DNA of 64,000 bases from assembly GCA_964528755.1 (NCBI GenBank), contig CAZGWN010000001.1, positions 62,001 through 126,000 on the forward strand, in the 5' to 3' direction. Of this stretch, positions 31,506 through 39,592 are shown piece after piece. How positions within the stretch are numbered: the stretch's first letter is position 1; each line of letters begins with the position of its first letter. Below the pieces are notes generated by a model. The model made no database searches. It was not told the DNA's origin and worked only from the letters and a program-made list of their open reading frames with translations. The position numbers and the translations under genes are program-made. The stretch comes from Raineyella sp964528755 (GTDB lineage Bacteria; Actinomycetota; Actinomycetes; Propionibacteriales; Propionibacteriaceae).

Positions 31506-32372
31506 ATGCCCACCACTGTCCCCACCACCACTGTGCCTACCCTCGACCTCGGCGCCCTGCCGCCCGAGGACCTGCGAGACGTCGCCCGTGACCTGGGCGC
31601 CTTCGTCGTCACCGGTCACGGCATCCGCACCGAGGTGACCGAGCGGGTCGCCGACCTCGCCCGGCTGCTGTTCGCGCTCCCCGAGCAGGAGAAGGTCGCC
31701 ATCGCCTCGACCCGCTCCGAGCAATTCCGCGGCTGGACCAGCTTCGGCTCCGGCTTCGCCGAGGGTTGGCGCGAACAGTTCGACGTCGGCGCCGAGTTGC
31801 CGGTGGTGCCCGCCGACCGGCGCCGCTCCCCCGCCGAGGCGCTGATCGGGCCCAACCAATGGCCGGCCCGGCTGCCCGAACTGCGAGACCGCACCCTGTG
31901 GTTCCAGGACCGCGCCGGAGAGGTGGCCCGCGCCCTGCTGCGCCGGCTTGCCGCCGCGCTGCTGCTCGACCCGGACACCTTCGACCGCGAGCTCGCCGGG
32001 GATGCCGCGACGTGGACCACGCTGACCCGGGACGGCGGGGAGGCCGGGGTGAGCACCCCCGCGGCCACCCATGTCGACCCCGGGCTGATCTCCCTGCACT
32101 GGATCGGCGGATCCGACCGCGGCATCCAGATCCTCGACGGACGGACCTGGCTGGAGGCTGCCCCGACCGACGGCGCCTTCCTCGTCACCATCGGCGAGGA
32201 TCTGGAGGATGCCACCGACGGGTATCTGCGGGCCGCCCCCCACCGCTCGCTGCCCGCCGACGCCGAACGGATCGGCATCACCTTCACCTTCGATGCGCCG
32301 GTCGGGGTCGCGCTGCCGCACCTGTCGCTGCCTGACGCGCTCGTTGTACCCGCCTGGGCCGACGCGGCCTGA
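31506..32372 (+). CDS. Isopenicillin-N-synthase-like Fe(II) oxygenase
   Basis: A 288-residue enzyme of the IPNS/2-oxoglutarate dioxygenase superfamily. The N-terminal DIOX_N part has LRDVARDLGAFVVTGHGI and FRGWTSFGSGFAEGWREQFDVG. The iron triad HxD...H is in ATHVDPGLISLHW and APHRSLPADAERIGITF, with Arg after the last His for a cosubstrate carboxylate. The substrate is not evident. The gene is preceded by a cysteine-rich leader peptide, which suggests a sulfur-related oxidation. AGGAG lies about 8 bases before the ATG. The fprA gene follows after 89 bases, containing a TAGAGT hexamer at 32428. Confidence 0.85.
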   Translation: MPTTVPTTTVPTLDLGALPPEDLRDVARDLGAFVVTGHGIRTEVTERVADLARLLFALPEQEKVAIASTRSEQFRGWTSFGSGFAEGWREQFDVGAELPVVPADRRRSPAEALIGPNQWPARLPELRDRTLWFQDRAGEVARALLRRLAAALLLDPDTFDRELAGDAATWTTLTRDGGEAGVSTPAATHVDPGLISLHWIGGSDRGIQILDGRTWLEAAPTDGAFLVTIGEDLEDATDGYLRAAPHRSLPADAERIGITFTFDAPVGVALPHLSLPDALVVPAWADAA

Positions 32373-32461
32373 GTCACCGCGGCTCCCGGCACCGTCGCCC
32401 GTCCCCCGTCGCCCGTCGCCCGTCGCCTAGAGTTGGGCAGGGGAGACGAGGGAGCGCGAGG

Positions 32462-33898
32462 ATGACCGATCGGCCGGACCAACCCGAACACCCGGGTCAT
32501 TCCGGATCCGCCTACCGGATCGCGGTGGTGGGCGCCGGTCCGGCCGGCCTCTTCGCCGCCCAGGCCCTGATCGCCCAGGATCGCCTGCCCGTCCTGGTCG
32601 ACCTGTACGACCGGCTGCCCACCCCGTTCGGCCTGCTGCGCTATGGCGTCGCGCCGGACCAGGAGGGGATCCGCTCGGTGGCCGGGACGCTCACCCGCGT
32701 CTTCGACTCCGACCGGGTGCGGTTCCTCGGCACCGTCGAGATCGGTCGCGACGTCGACCGCGACCGGCTACTGGCCGACTACGACGCCGTGCTCTGGGCG
32801 ACGGGATCCGCGGGGGATCTGCTGCTGCACATCCCCGGTGAGCACCTGCCAGGCAGCCGCTCGGCCCGCCAGTTCGTCGCCTGGTACGGCGGGCATCCGG
32901 ACGCGCGGGCCCAGTCGTTGCGCGGGGTCGAGGCCGTCGCCTGCATCGGGGTGGGCAATGTGGCCGTCGACGTCGCCCGCATTCTCGCCCAGGATCCGGA
33001 TCGGCTCGCCAGCACCGACATCCCCCAGCCGGTCCTCGCCCAGTTGCGGTCCTCCCCGGTGCGCGACATCTGGATCGTCGGTCGCCGCGGTCCCGAGCAC
33101 GCCAGTTTCACCCCGCGGGAGCTGCGCAGCCTGCTGGACCTGCCCGATGTCGAGGTCACCGTCGATCCGCCCATCCCGGCGGCGCTCGACGGGTCGGCCG
33201 CGGGCCGTCGGGAGCGGACCAACCTCGCGGTCCTGCGGGCCGCCGTCGCCCGTCCTGCACCCGCCGTGCCGCGCCGCCGGGTGCATCTGGTGTTCTGGGC
33301 CCGTCCGGTCGCTGTCGAGGGTGCCGACCGGGTGCACGGCCTGACCCTGGAGCGTACCGCCCCCGGACCCGACGGTCGCCCGATCGATACGGGTGCGCGG
33401 TGGACCGTGCCCGTCCAGCTCGTCCTGCGGGCCATCGGCTACCGCGGGGTCGCGCTCGCCGGGCTCCCCTTCGACGCCCGCCGCGGGATCGTCCCCAACG
33501 AGGAGGGACGCGTCCTCGGGACGGACGGGCGCCGCCGTCCCCGGGAGTACGTGACCGGGTGGATCAAGCGCGGTCCGATCGGTGTGATCGGCACGAACAA
33601 GTCCGACGCCGCCCAGACCGTCGCCCACCTGCTGGCCGACCTGGTCGGCACTGCCCCGACCCACCCGCATGACCCGCTGGACGACCTGGCGACCCAGGGC
33701 GTCCGCCCGACCACCTTCGCCGACTGGCTCGCCATCGACGCCGCCGAGGTGGAGGAGGGGCGCCGGCTCGGGCGACCTCGGGTGAAGATCACCGGCTGGG
33801 ACGAACTCATCCGCCTGTGCCGGGAGGCGGAGCGTTCCCGCGTCACCGACCCCGGCGACGCCGGTCACGAAGCATCCGGGGTCCTCGGCCCGACATGA
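32462..33898 (+). CDS. fprA: Ferredoxin-NADP+ reductase, FprA type
   Basis: A 478-residue flavoprotein of the adrenodoxin-reductase type common in actinobacteria. The FAD-binding motif is IAVVGAGPAGLFAAQAL; FGLLRYGVAPDQEGIRSV is the family hallmark. NADP binding is at CIGVGNVAVDVARIL, and the C-terminal YVTGWIKRGPIGVIGTNKSDA closes the FAD site. It transfers electrons between NADPH and ferredoxin, for example for P450s or Fe-S assembly. The ATG at 32462 follows GAGGGAGCGCGAGG. A TAGAGT hexamer at 32428-32433 may be the -10. The ligase gene follows and may overlap its stop. Confidence 0.93.
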   Translation: MTDRPDQPEHPGHSGSAYRIAVVGAGPAGLFAAQALIAQDRLPVLVDLYDRLPTPFGLLRYGVAPDQEGIRSVAGTLTRVFDSDRVRFLGTVEIGRDVDRDRLLADYDAVLWATGSAGDLLLHIPGEHLPGSRSARQFVAWYGGHPDARAQSLRGVEAVACIGVGNVAVDVARILAQDPDRLASTDIPQPVLAQLRSSPVRDIWIVGRRGPEHASFTPRELRSLLDLPDVEVTVDPPIPAALDGSAAGRRERTNLAVLRAAVARPAPAVPRRRVHLVFWARPVAVEGADRVHGLTLERTAPGPDGRPIDTGARWTVPVQLVLRAIGYRGVALAGLPFDARRGIVPNEEGRVLGTDGRRRPREYVTGWIKRGPIGVIGTNKSDAAQTVAHLLADLVGTAPTHPHDPLDDLATQGVRPTTFADWLAIDAAEVEEGRRLGRPRVKITGWDELIRLCREAERSRVTDPGDAGHEASGVLGPT

Positions 33899-33933
33899 CG
33901 CACGTCACAGCGGATCCGTGCCAGACTCGAGCC

Positions 33934-35034
33934 ATGCTGCCCGTCGAACCCCCGCTGGAGCCCATGCTGGCCACTGCCGCGCCCGAGATTCCCGCCGGCA
34001 TGGCGTACGAACCCAAATGGGACGGCTTCCGTGCGCTGATCTTCCGGGACGACGACCGGGTGGTGGTGCACAGCCGCGGCGGCAAGGATCTCGCCGGGTA
34101 CTTCCCCGAACTCGTCGACGCCCTCCGCGAACGGCTGCCGGCCCACTGTGTCCTCGACGGCGAGATCGTCCTGCCGGTCGGCGACCGGCTCGACTTCGTC
34201 CTGCTCACCTCCCGGATCCACCCCGCCGCCTCCCGGATCGAGCTGCTGAGCCGCCGGCTGCCGGTCTCCTTCGTCGCCTGGGACATCCTGGCCCTCGGCG
34301 GCGACGATCTACGGGACCGGCCGTTCGCCGAACGCCGCGAGGTGCTGCTCGGCATCCTCCGGTCCGGCTCGGCGAACGACCCGACGTCGGGCGGCGCCCG
34401 GGTCCACGTCTCCCCCCAGACCACCGACCGGGCCGAGGCGTCCCGATGGTTCGACCAGTTCGAGGGGGCGGGGCTGGACGGGGTGATGGCCAAGCCGCTC
34501 GACGCGCCGTACCTGCCCGGCAAACGCGCGATGGTCAAGATCAAGCACCGGCGCGACGCGGATGTGGTGGTCGCCGCCTGGCGGGAGCACAAGACCTCCA
34601 CCGCCGAGCGCCCCCTTCTCGGCGCCCTTCAACTCGGGCTGTACGACCCGGCCGGACGGCTGCATTTCGTCGGGGTCGCGTCGTCCTTCACCGCCGCGCG
34701 CCGCGCCGAACTGGCCGACGAGCTGGGCCGGATCACCGTACCGGTCGATTCGACGGCCTGGCAGGAGCACCCGTGGGGGCCGCCACCGGCCGCCGAGGAA
34801 CCCGACCCGCCCAAGCGCCCCGGCTCGCTGAGCCGGTGGTCCCGGGAGGTCAAGCACTACCACCTGCTCGACCCGTTGCGGGTCGCCGAGGTGGGCTACG
34901 AACACATGGAGGGCGCCCGGTTCCGGACCAATGCGCGCTTCCTGCGCTGGCGGCCCGACCGTGAACCAGGATCGTGCCGCTTCGACCAGTTGGAGGAGCC
35001 GGTGAGCTATCGGCTGGCCGACATCCTGACCTGA
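33934..35034 (+). CDS. ligC: ATP-dependent DNA ligase, LigC-like
   Basis: A 366-residue ligase with adenylation and OB-fold domains. The nucleotide-accepting Lys is in YEPKWDGFRALIF (motif I); motifs III-V read as LDGEIVLP, SFVAWDILAL, GLDGVMAKPLDAPY and AMVKIKHRRDAD. The OB fold extends to the end (SREVKHYHLLDPLRVAEVGY). I prefer the ATG at 33934 because the following PVEPPLEPMLA is the conserved beginning; an ATG at 33895 overlaps the fprA stop and would add 13 residues. The gene converges on a LigD-type polymerase gene with a 9-base gap, which together gives the activities of multidomain LigD. Confidence 0.9.
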   Translation: MLPVEPPLEPMLATAAPEIPAGMAYEPKWDGFRALIFRDDDRVVVHSRGGKDLAGYFPELVDALRERLPAHCVLDGEIVLPVGDRLDFVLLTSRIHPAASRIELLSRRLPVSFVAWDILALGGDDLRDRPFAERREVLLGILRSGSANDPTSGGARVHVSPQTTDRAEASRWFDQFEGAGLDGVMAKPLDAPYLPGKRAMVKIKHRRDADVVVAAWREHKTSTAERPLLGALQLGLYDPAGRLHFVGVASSFTAARRAELADELGRITVPVDSTAWQEHPWGPPPAAEEPDPPKRPGSLSRWSREVKHYHLLDPLRVAEVGYEHMEGARFRTNARFLRWRPDREPGSCRFDQLEEPVSYRLADILT

Positions 35035-35043
35035 GAAGCGGGA

Positions 35044-36072
35044 TCACCCGCGGGCGCGGCCCTCCTCGTCCCAGTTGGCCTCCACCTTGCGGCTGGGCGG
35101 CACCCGCGGTGGCTCACCCGGCATCTTGGGATAGTCGGGCGGATAGGGCAGCTCGGTCGGGTCGTCGGCCCACCACTCCAGGGCGACGTCGATCGACCCC
35201 GGCTCGGCCTCGGCCAGGCCGGCCCAGGCATCGCCCCGGTCCGCGATCAGACCGGGCACGGTTCGTACGGTGAAGTCATCGGGACGGACCCCGTCCAGCC
35301 CGTCCCAGGTCAGCGGCATCGACACCCGCGCCTGCGCGACCGGCCGCACCGAGTACGGCGACGCCATCAGCCGGTCCCGGGCCATCTGGTTGTAGTCGAC
35401 GAAGATCCGCTTCCCGCGCTCCTCCTTCCACCAGTTCACGGTGCCGAGATCGGGGTGACGTCGCGCCACCTCCCGACCGATCGCGATCACCGCGTGCCGG
35501 GCGTCGACGAATCCACCGCCGGCCACCGGCGCATAGACATGCAGTCCGCGCCCCCCGCTGGTCTTGACCCAGCCGGTCAGACCGGCGTCGGCCAGCACCC
35601 CTCGCAGGGCGTACGCCGCCTCGCGCACCTGGTCGAATCCGGTGCCCGGCTGCGGGTCGAGGTCGACCCGCAGCAGATCCACCCGGTCGGTGTCGGGGAC
35701 CCGAACCGGCCACGGGTGGAACCGCAGCGTGCCCAGATTGGCCATCCACAGCACGCTCGCCAGGTCGGCGGGAGCGACCTGGCGAGCGGTGCGCCCGGAC
35801 GGGAAGGTGACCCGGGCGGTCCGCACCCAGTCGGGGGTGTTCTTCGGCGCATGCTTCTGGTAGAACGACTCGGCGTCGGCGACGACCCCACCGGGCCAGC
35901 GTTCCATCGTGGTCGGTCGGTCCCGCAGCCCGGCGAGCAGCCCCTCACCGACGGCCAGGAAGTACTCCGCGATGTCGCGCTTGGTCAGCCCCAGATCGGG
36001 GAAGTACACCTTGTCCGGGCTGGACAACCGAACGTCGCGGCCGTCCACCTCCAGCGTGATCGCGGTCACCAT
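35044..36072 (-). CDS. LigD-type polymerase/primase domain protein
   Basis: A 342-residue stand-alone polymerase of the archaeo-eukaryotic primase family, as found at the N-terminus of mycobacterial LigD or as Prim-PolC. Motifs are the SSPDKVYFPDLGLTKRDIAEY start, ESFYQKHAPKNTPDWV, catalytic DLDP in LLRVDLDPQPGTGFDQVR, SGGRGLHVYAP and FVDYNQMARDRLMASPYSVR. It adds ribo- or deoxynucleotides during end joining or gap repair. The convergent ligase likely works with it. A Ku gene is not in the window. A run of eight or more G residues lies upstream of the start. Confidence 0.9.
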   Translation of the reverse strand: MVTAITLEVDGRDVRLSSPDKVYFPDLGLTKRDIAEYFLAVGEGLLAGLRDRPTTMERWPGGVVADAESFYQKHAPKNTPDWVRTARVTFPSGRTARQVAPADLASVLWMANLGTLRFHPWPVRVPDTDRVDLLRVDLDPQPGTGFDQVREAAYALRGVLADAGLTGWVKTSGGRGLHVYAPVAGGGFVDARHAVIAIGREVARRHPDLGTVNWWKEERGKRIFVDYNQMARDRLMASPYSVRPVAQARVSMPLTWDGLDGVRPDDFTVRTVPGLIADRGDAWAGLAEAEPGSIDVALEWWADDPTELPYPPDYPKMPGEPPRVPPSRKVEANWDEEGRARG

Positions 36073-36172
36073 GGGACAAGCCTACGGGATCGCGTACGTA
36101 CGCGGGGGGGGGCGGGTATCGCCCGCGCCCCCGCCCAGGGTCGTGCTCCGCGGCGTGCCGCGGACGATCAGA

Positions 36173-36436
36173 TCAGCCGATCGGGTGGTTCTCGGCGACC
36201 TCCTCGGGAACAACGGTCGGGTTGAGCCGGGCCCACAGCAGGAAGATGGCCCCGACCACGATGAGGACGATGCCCGCCCACAGGTTGGCGTTGATCCCGC
36301 CGGTCTTGTCCAGCGCCGGGTCTCCCCAGATTCCGGTGAGCAGCAGGATGATCCCGTAGACCCCCAGGAGGCCCCCGATGACGTTGCGGATGTCGAAGAT
36401 GCCCGCGGCGTGCTGATGGTTCTTCTGTTCGCTCAT
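36173..36436 (-). CDS. Small two-helix membrane protein next to SSS symporter
   Basis: An 87-residue protein with two hydrophobic helices (NVIGGLLGVYGIILLLTGIWG and LWAGIVLIVVGAIFLLWARL) and a conserved-looking GDPALDKTGGINANLW loop. Small proteins of this type commonly follow SSS transporters in actinobacteria. It starts 10 bases after the symporter stop, so the two are co-transcribed. It may be an accessory subunit; no function is proven. Confidence 0.8.
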   Translation of the reverse strand: MSEQKNHQHAAGIFDIRNVIGGLLGVYGIILLLTGIWGDPALDKTGGINANLWAGIVLIVVGAIFLLWARLNPTVVPEEVAENHPIG

Positions 36437-36446
36437 GACGGCCTCC

Positions 36447-38150
36447 TCAGAAGGCGATGTTCAGGATGATGACCAGGCCGAGCGCGATCAGCGCCAGCGG
36501 ACCGGGCCGCTGGTACCACGGCAGGGCGGCTGCGGCAGCGTCCGAGAAGTGCGACTTCGGCGTCTCGGAGTAGACGAAGCCGACCAGTTCCGAGGCCGGC
36601 TTCGGCTTGGTGACCAAGGACACCAGAACGCTGACGAGCACGTCCATCACGAAGCCCACCGACGCCGCCAGGAACGCGGTGCCCTGGCCGGGCAGGTCGA
36701 TCACGCCCCCGAGGCTGAGCAGCCAGACGACGACCGCGGACAAAGTGCCGGTGACCAGGCCGACCCAACCGGCGGTCGGGCTGAGCCGCTTCCAGAACAT
36801 GCCGACGATGAAGGTGGCGAACAGCGGCGCGTTGAAGAACCCGAACAGTGTCTGCAGGTAGTCCATGATGTTGGAGAAGTTGCCGGCGATCAGCGCGGTG
36901 AAGATCGCGATGAAGGTCGCTCCCACCGTGGCCCACCGGCCGACGCCCACGTAGTAGTGGTCGGGCTTGTCCTTCTGGATGTACGTCTGCCACAGGTCGA
37001 CCGACAGCACGGTGTTGAAGGCCGAGATGTTGGCCGCCATGCCGGCCATGAACGCGGCCAGCAGGCCGGCGATGGCCAGGCCGAGCAGGCCGTTGGGCAG
37101 CAGGTCGCGCATCAGATAGATCATCGAGTCGTTGTACGTCACACCGGCGCCGGAAGCGCCGCCGGGCACGGTCGCACCGGCCTTCACCTGGGCGATCTCA
37201 CTCACCAGGACGGCAGCCAGCATGCCGGGCAGGATGGTGATGAACGGCACGAACATCTTCGGGAACGCGCCGACGATCGGCGTCTTGCGGGCCGCGGTGA
37301 TCGAGTCGGAGGCCATCGCCCGCTGGACCTCGACGAAGTTCGTCGTCCAGTAGCCGAAGGAGAGCACGAAGCCGAGGCCGAAGACGATCCCGATCACCGA
37401 CATCACCGGGTTGTCGAAGCCGGACAGCGCCTGGCCGGGCCAGGAGTTCAACTGCTGAGCCGCGGGGGTGATCTGGTCGGGGTTGGCCGCGGCGGCCGCG
37501 GTGATCTGTTCCTTCAGGCCGCCCCAGCCGCCGACCCGGTGCAGGCCGATCAGGGACAGCGGCAGCAGCGAGGCGACGATGACGAAGAACTGCAGCACCT
37601 CGTTGTAGATCGCCGCCGACAGGCCGCCCAGGGTGATGTAGGCGAGGACGATGATCGCCGCGACGATGAGGGCGATCCACAGCGGCCAGCCCAGCAGGGC
37701 ATGCACGATGCTGCCCAGCAGGTAGAGGTTGATCCCGGCGATGAGCAACTGGGCGAGGGCGAAGGAGATCGCGTTCACCAGGTGTGCGCCGGTGCCGAAG
37801 CGCTTGCGCATGAACTCGGGCACCGACCGGACCCTGGAGCCGTAGTAGAAGGGCATCATCACGATGCCCAGGAAGAGCATGGCCGGGATGGCGCCGATCC
37901 AGAAGTAATGGACCGTCGGCAGCCCGATCTGGGCCCCGGTGGCCGACATGCCCATGATCTCGACCGCTCCCAGGTTCGCCGAGACGAAGGCGAGGCCGGT
38001 CACCCAGGCGGGCAGCGACCGGCCGGACAGGAAGAAGTCGAGTGAGCCGGAGACGCGGCGTCTGGCCAGCAGACCGATACCCAGGACCGCTGCGAAGTAG
38101 ATCACAATGATCAGGTAGTCGACCGCATTGGTCTTGATGAGTGTACCCAT
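36447..38150 (-). CDS. Sodium:solute symporter (SSS family), probable galactose/sugar uptake
   Basis: A 567-residue transporter with about fourteen transmembrane helices. SSS hallmarks are FFLSGRSLPAWVTGLAFVSANLGAVEIMG, GGLSAAIYNEVLQFF and GLAIAGLLAAFMAGMAANISAFNTV. The sequence most resembles vSGLT-type sugar carriers. It is divergent from galK across a 214-base region with candidate operator repeats, so galactose is the most likely substrate. Sodium-site residues around the broken first helix (Ala, Asn, Ser) look intact. The ATG at 38150 is well placed ahead of a hydrophobic first helix. Confidence 0.88.
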   Translation of the reverse strand: MGTLIKTNAVDYLIIVIYFAAVLGIGLLARRRVSGSLDFFLSGRSLPAWVTGLAFVSANLGAVEIMGMSATGAQIGLPTVHYFWIGAIPAMLFLGIVMMPFYYGSRVRSVPEFMRKRFGTGAHLVNAISFALAQLLIAGINLYLLGSIVHALLGWPLWIALIVAAIIVLAYITLGGLSAAIYNEVLQFFVIVASLLPLSLIGLHRVGGWGGLKEQITAAAAANPDQITPAAQQLNSWPGQALSGFDNPVMSVIGIVFGLGFVLSFGYWTTNFVEVQRAMASDSITAARKTPIVGAFPKMFVPFITILPGMLAAVLVSEIAQVKAGATVPGGASGAGVTYNDSMIYLMRDLLPNGLLGLAIAGLLAAFMAGMAANISAFNTVLSVDLWQTYIQKDKPDHYYVGVGRWATVGATFIAIFTALIAGNFSNIMDYLQTLFGFFNAPLFATFIVGMFWKRLSPTAGWVGLVTGTLSAVVVWLLSLGGVIDLPGQGTAFLAASVGFVMDVLVSVLVSLVTKPKPASELVGFVYSETPKSHFSDAAAAALPWYQRPGPLALIALGLVIILNIAF

Positions 38151-38223
38151 CCTCGTTGATGATCCTCTCGAGAGGCTTGGCGGACACCGCCCCCGAGAGT
38201 CGGCCGGATGGCCAGGACGGCGA

Positions 38224-38315
38224 TGTTCACGTCAACAGTGTTTGATACGGCCATCGTCGTACATCTGGAGAATCCGTGTCAAACGTGTTGCATTCTGGAC
38301 GTGTTTACGTCACCA
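38224..38315. promoter_or_regulatory. Candidate operators in the symporter-galK intergenic region
   Basis: TGTTCACGTCAACA (38224-38237) and TGTTTACGTCACCA (38302-38315) match at 12 of 14 positions and lie 78 bp apart. Between them GTTTGATAC (38240-38248) and GTGTCAAAC (38276-38284) form an inverted pair. Either set could bind the LacI regulator encoded at the end of the galK operon and allow a repression loop. Confidence 0.5.
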
Positions 38316-38364
38316 TTGATGCATTGCGGGGGCATTGACGCCCGCGCCTTGCCAAGGAGTTGTC

Positions 38365-39558
38365 ATGGTGGATGTCCTGGACAGTTGGAGCGACGATGAC
38401 GGCGTCGCTCGTGCAACCGAGCTCTTCCGGGCCCGGTTCGATGAGAACCCCGACGGAGTCTGGGCAGCTCCCGGTCGGGTCAACGTGATCGGTGAACACA
38501 TCGACTACAACGGGGGGCCGTGCCTCCCGATCGCCCTCCCCCACCGGACGTACGTGGCGCTGCGGCGGCGCCGCGACACCCACGTCCGGCTCACCTCCCG
38601 CCAGGCCCGGCCCCCGGTGTGGGAAGGTGACCTCGACGACATCAAGCCCGGCATGGCCGAGGACTGGGTCGGCTACGCGGCCGGTGCCGCCCGGATCCTG
38701 CTGGAGGACGGGTTCACCGTCTCGGGCTTCGACGCGGCCATCGACTCGTGCGTGCCGTGGGGGGCCGGACTGTCCTCGTCCGCAGCCCTGGAGTGCGCGG
38801 TCGGCATCGCCCTGGACGATGTCAACAACCTCGGGCTCGGTGGCGACGACGCGGGCCGGGCCCGGCTGGCCTCGATCTGTGCCCGCGCCGAGAACGACAT
38901 CGTCGGGGCACCGACCGGCGGGATGGACCAGGCGGCCTCGCTGCGCACCGCCGACGGGAAGGCGATCCTGCTCGACACCCTGGACAACTCGGTCCGCCAG
39001 GTCCCGCTGGGCCTCGACGAGGCCGGACTGGCCCTGCTCGTCATCGACACCCGAGCCCCACACACCCTGAACGACGGGCAGTACGCCGCCCGCCGCGACA
39101 CCTGCGAACGGGTCGCCCGCCGTCTCGGCGTGCGGACCCTGCGCGAGGTCGTCGACAAGCCCGCCGCCCTGGCGGGCCTCACCGACGACGTCGAGCACCG
39201 TCGGGTGCGGCACGTGTTCTCCGAGATCGACCGGGTCGACCACCTGGTCGCCCTCGTCGAGGGTGGCCACGTCGACCAGATCGGCCCGCTGCTGGACGCC
39301 TCGCACGCCTCGCTGCGCGACGACTACGAGGTCAGTTGCCCCGAACTCGACCTGGCCGTGGAGACCGCCCGCACCCAGGGCGCCATCGGCGCCCGGATGA
39401 CGGGGGGTGGGTTCGGTGGTTCTGCCATCGCCGTGGTACCCAAGGATCATGTCGAGCCTGTGATGACGGCGATCGACGCCGCCTTCGCCGCGCACGACAT
39501 GAACAAGCCGGTCTTCCTGGTCGCCCGCGCGGCCGGGCCGGCAACACGGGTGGCCTGA
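38365..39558 (+). CDS. galK: Galactokinase
   Basis: A 397-residue GHMP kinase. The galactokinase signature is APGRVNVIGEHIDYNGG near residue 30, with VPWGAGLSSSAALECAVG (ATP loop), GMDQAAS and MTGGGFGGSAIAVVP. It phosphorylates galactose to galactose 1-phosphate. The ATG at 38365 has AAGGAG 5-6 bases upstream. It is the first gene of a run with UDPGP-type uridylyltransferase, aldose epimerase and LacI regulator. No galT was found here. Confidence 0.94.
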   Translation: MVDVLDSWSDDDGVARATELFRARFDENPDGVWAAPGRVNVIGEHIDYNGGPCLPIALPHRTYVALRRRRDTHVRLTSRQARPPVWEGDLDDIKPGMAEDWVGYAAGAARILLEDGFTVSGFDAAIDSCVPWGAGLSSSAALECAVGIALDDVNNLGLGGDDAGRARLASICARAENDIVGAPTGGMDQAASLRTADGKAILLDTLDNSVRQVPLGLDEAGLALLVIDTRAPHTLNDGQYAARRDTCERVARRLGVRTLREVVDKPAALAGLTDDVEHRRVRHVFSEIDRVDHLVALVEGGHVDQIGPLLDASHASLRDDYEVSCPELDLAVETARTQGAIGARMTGGGFGGSAIAVVPKDHVEPVMTAIDAAFAAHDMNKPVFLVARAAGPATRVA

Positions 39559-39592
39559 GGGGCGATGCCCCGGGAATGAGGACAGAACTGCC

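Noticed and set aside
33895..33933. Ligase start at 33895 overlapping the fprA stop
   Set aside because: It would add 13 residues before the conserved beginning; the ATG at 33934 fits the family better, although coupling is possible.
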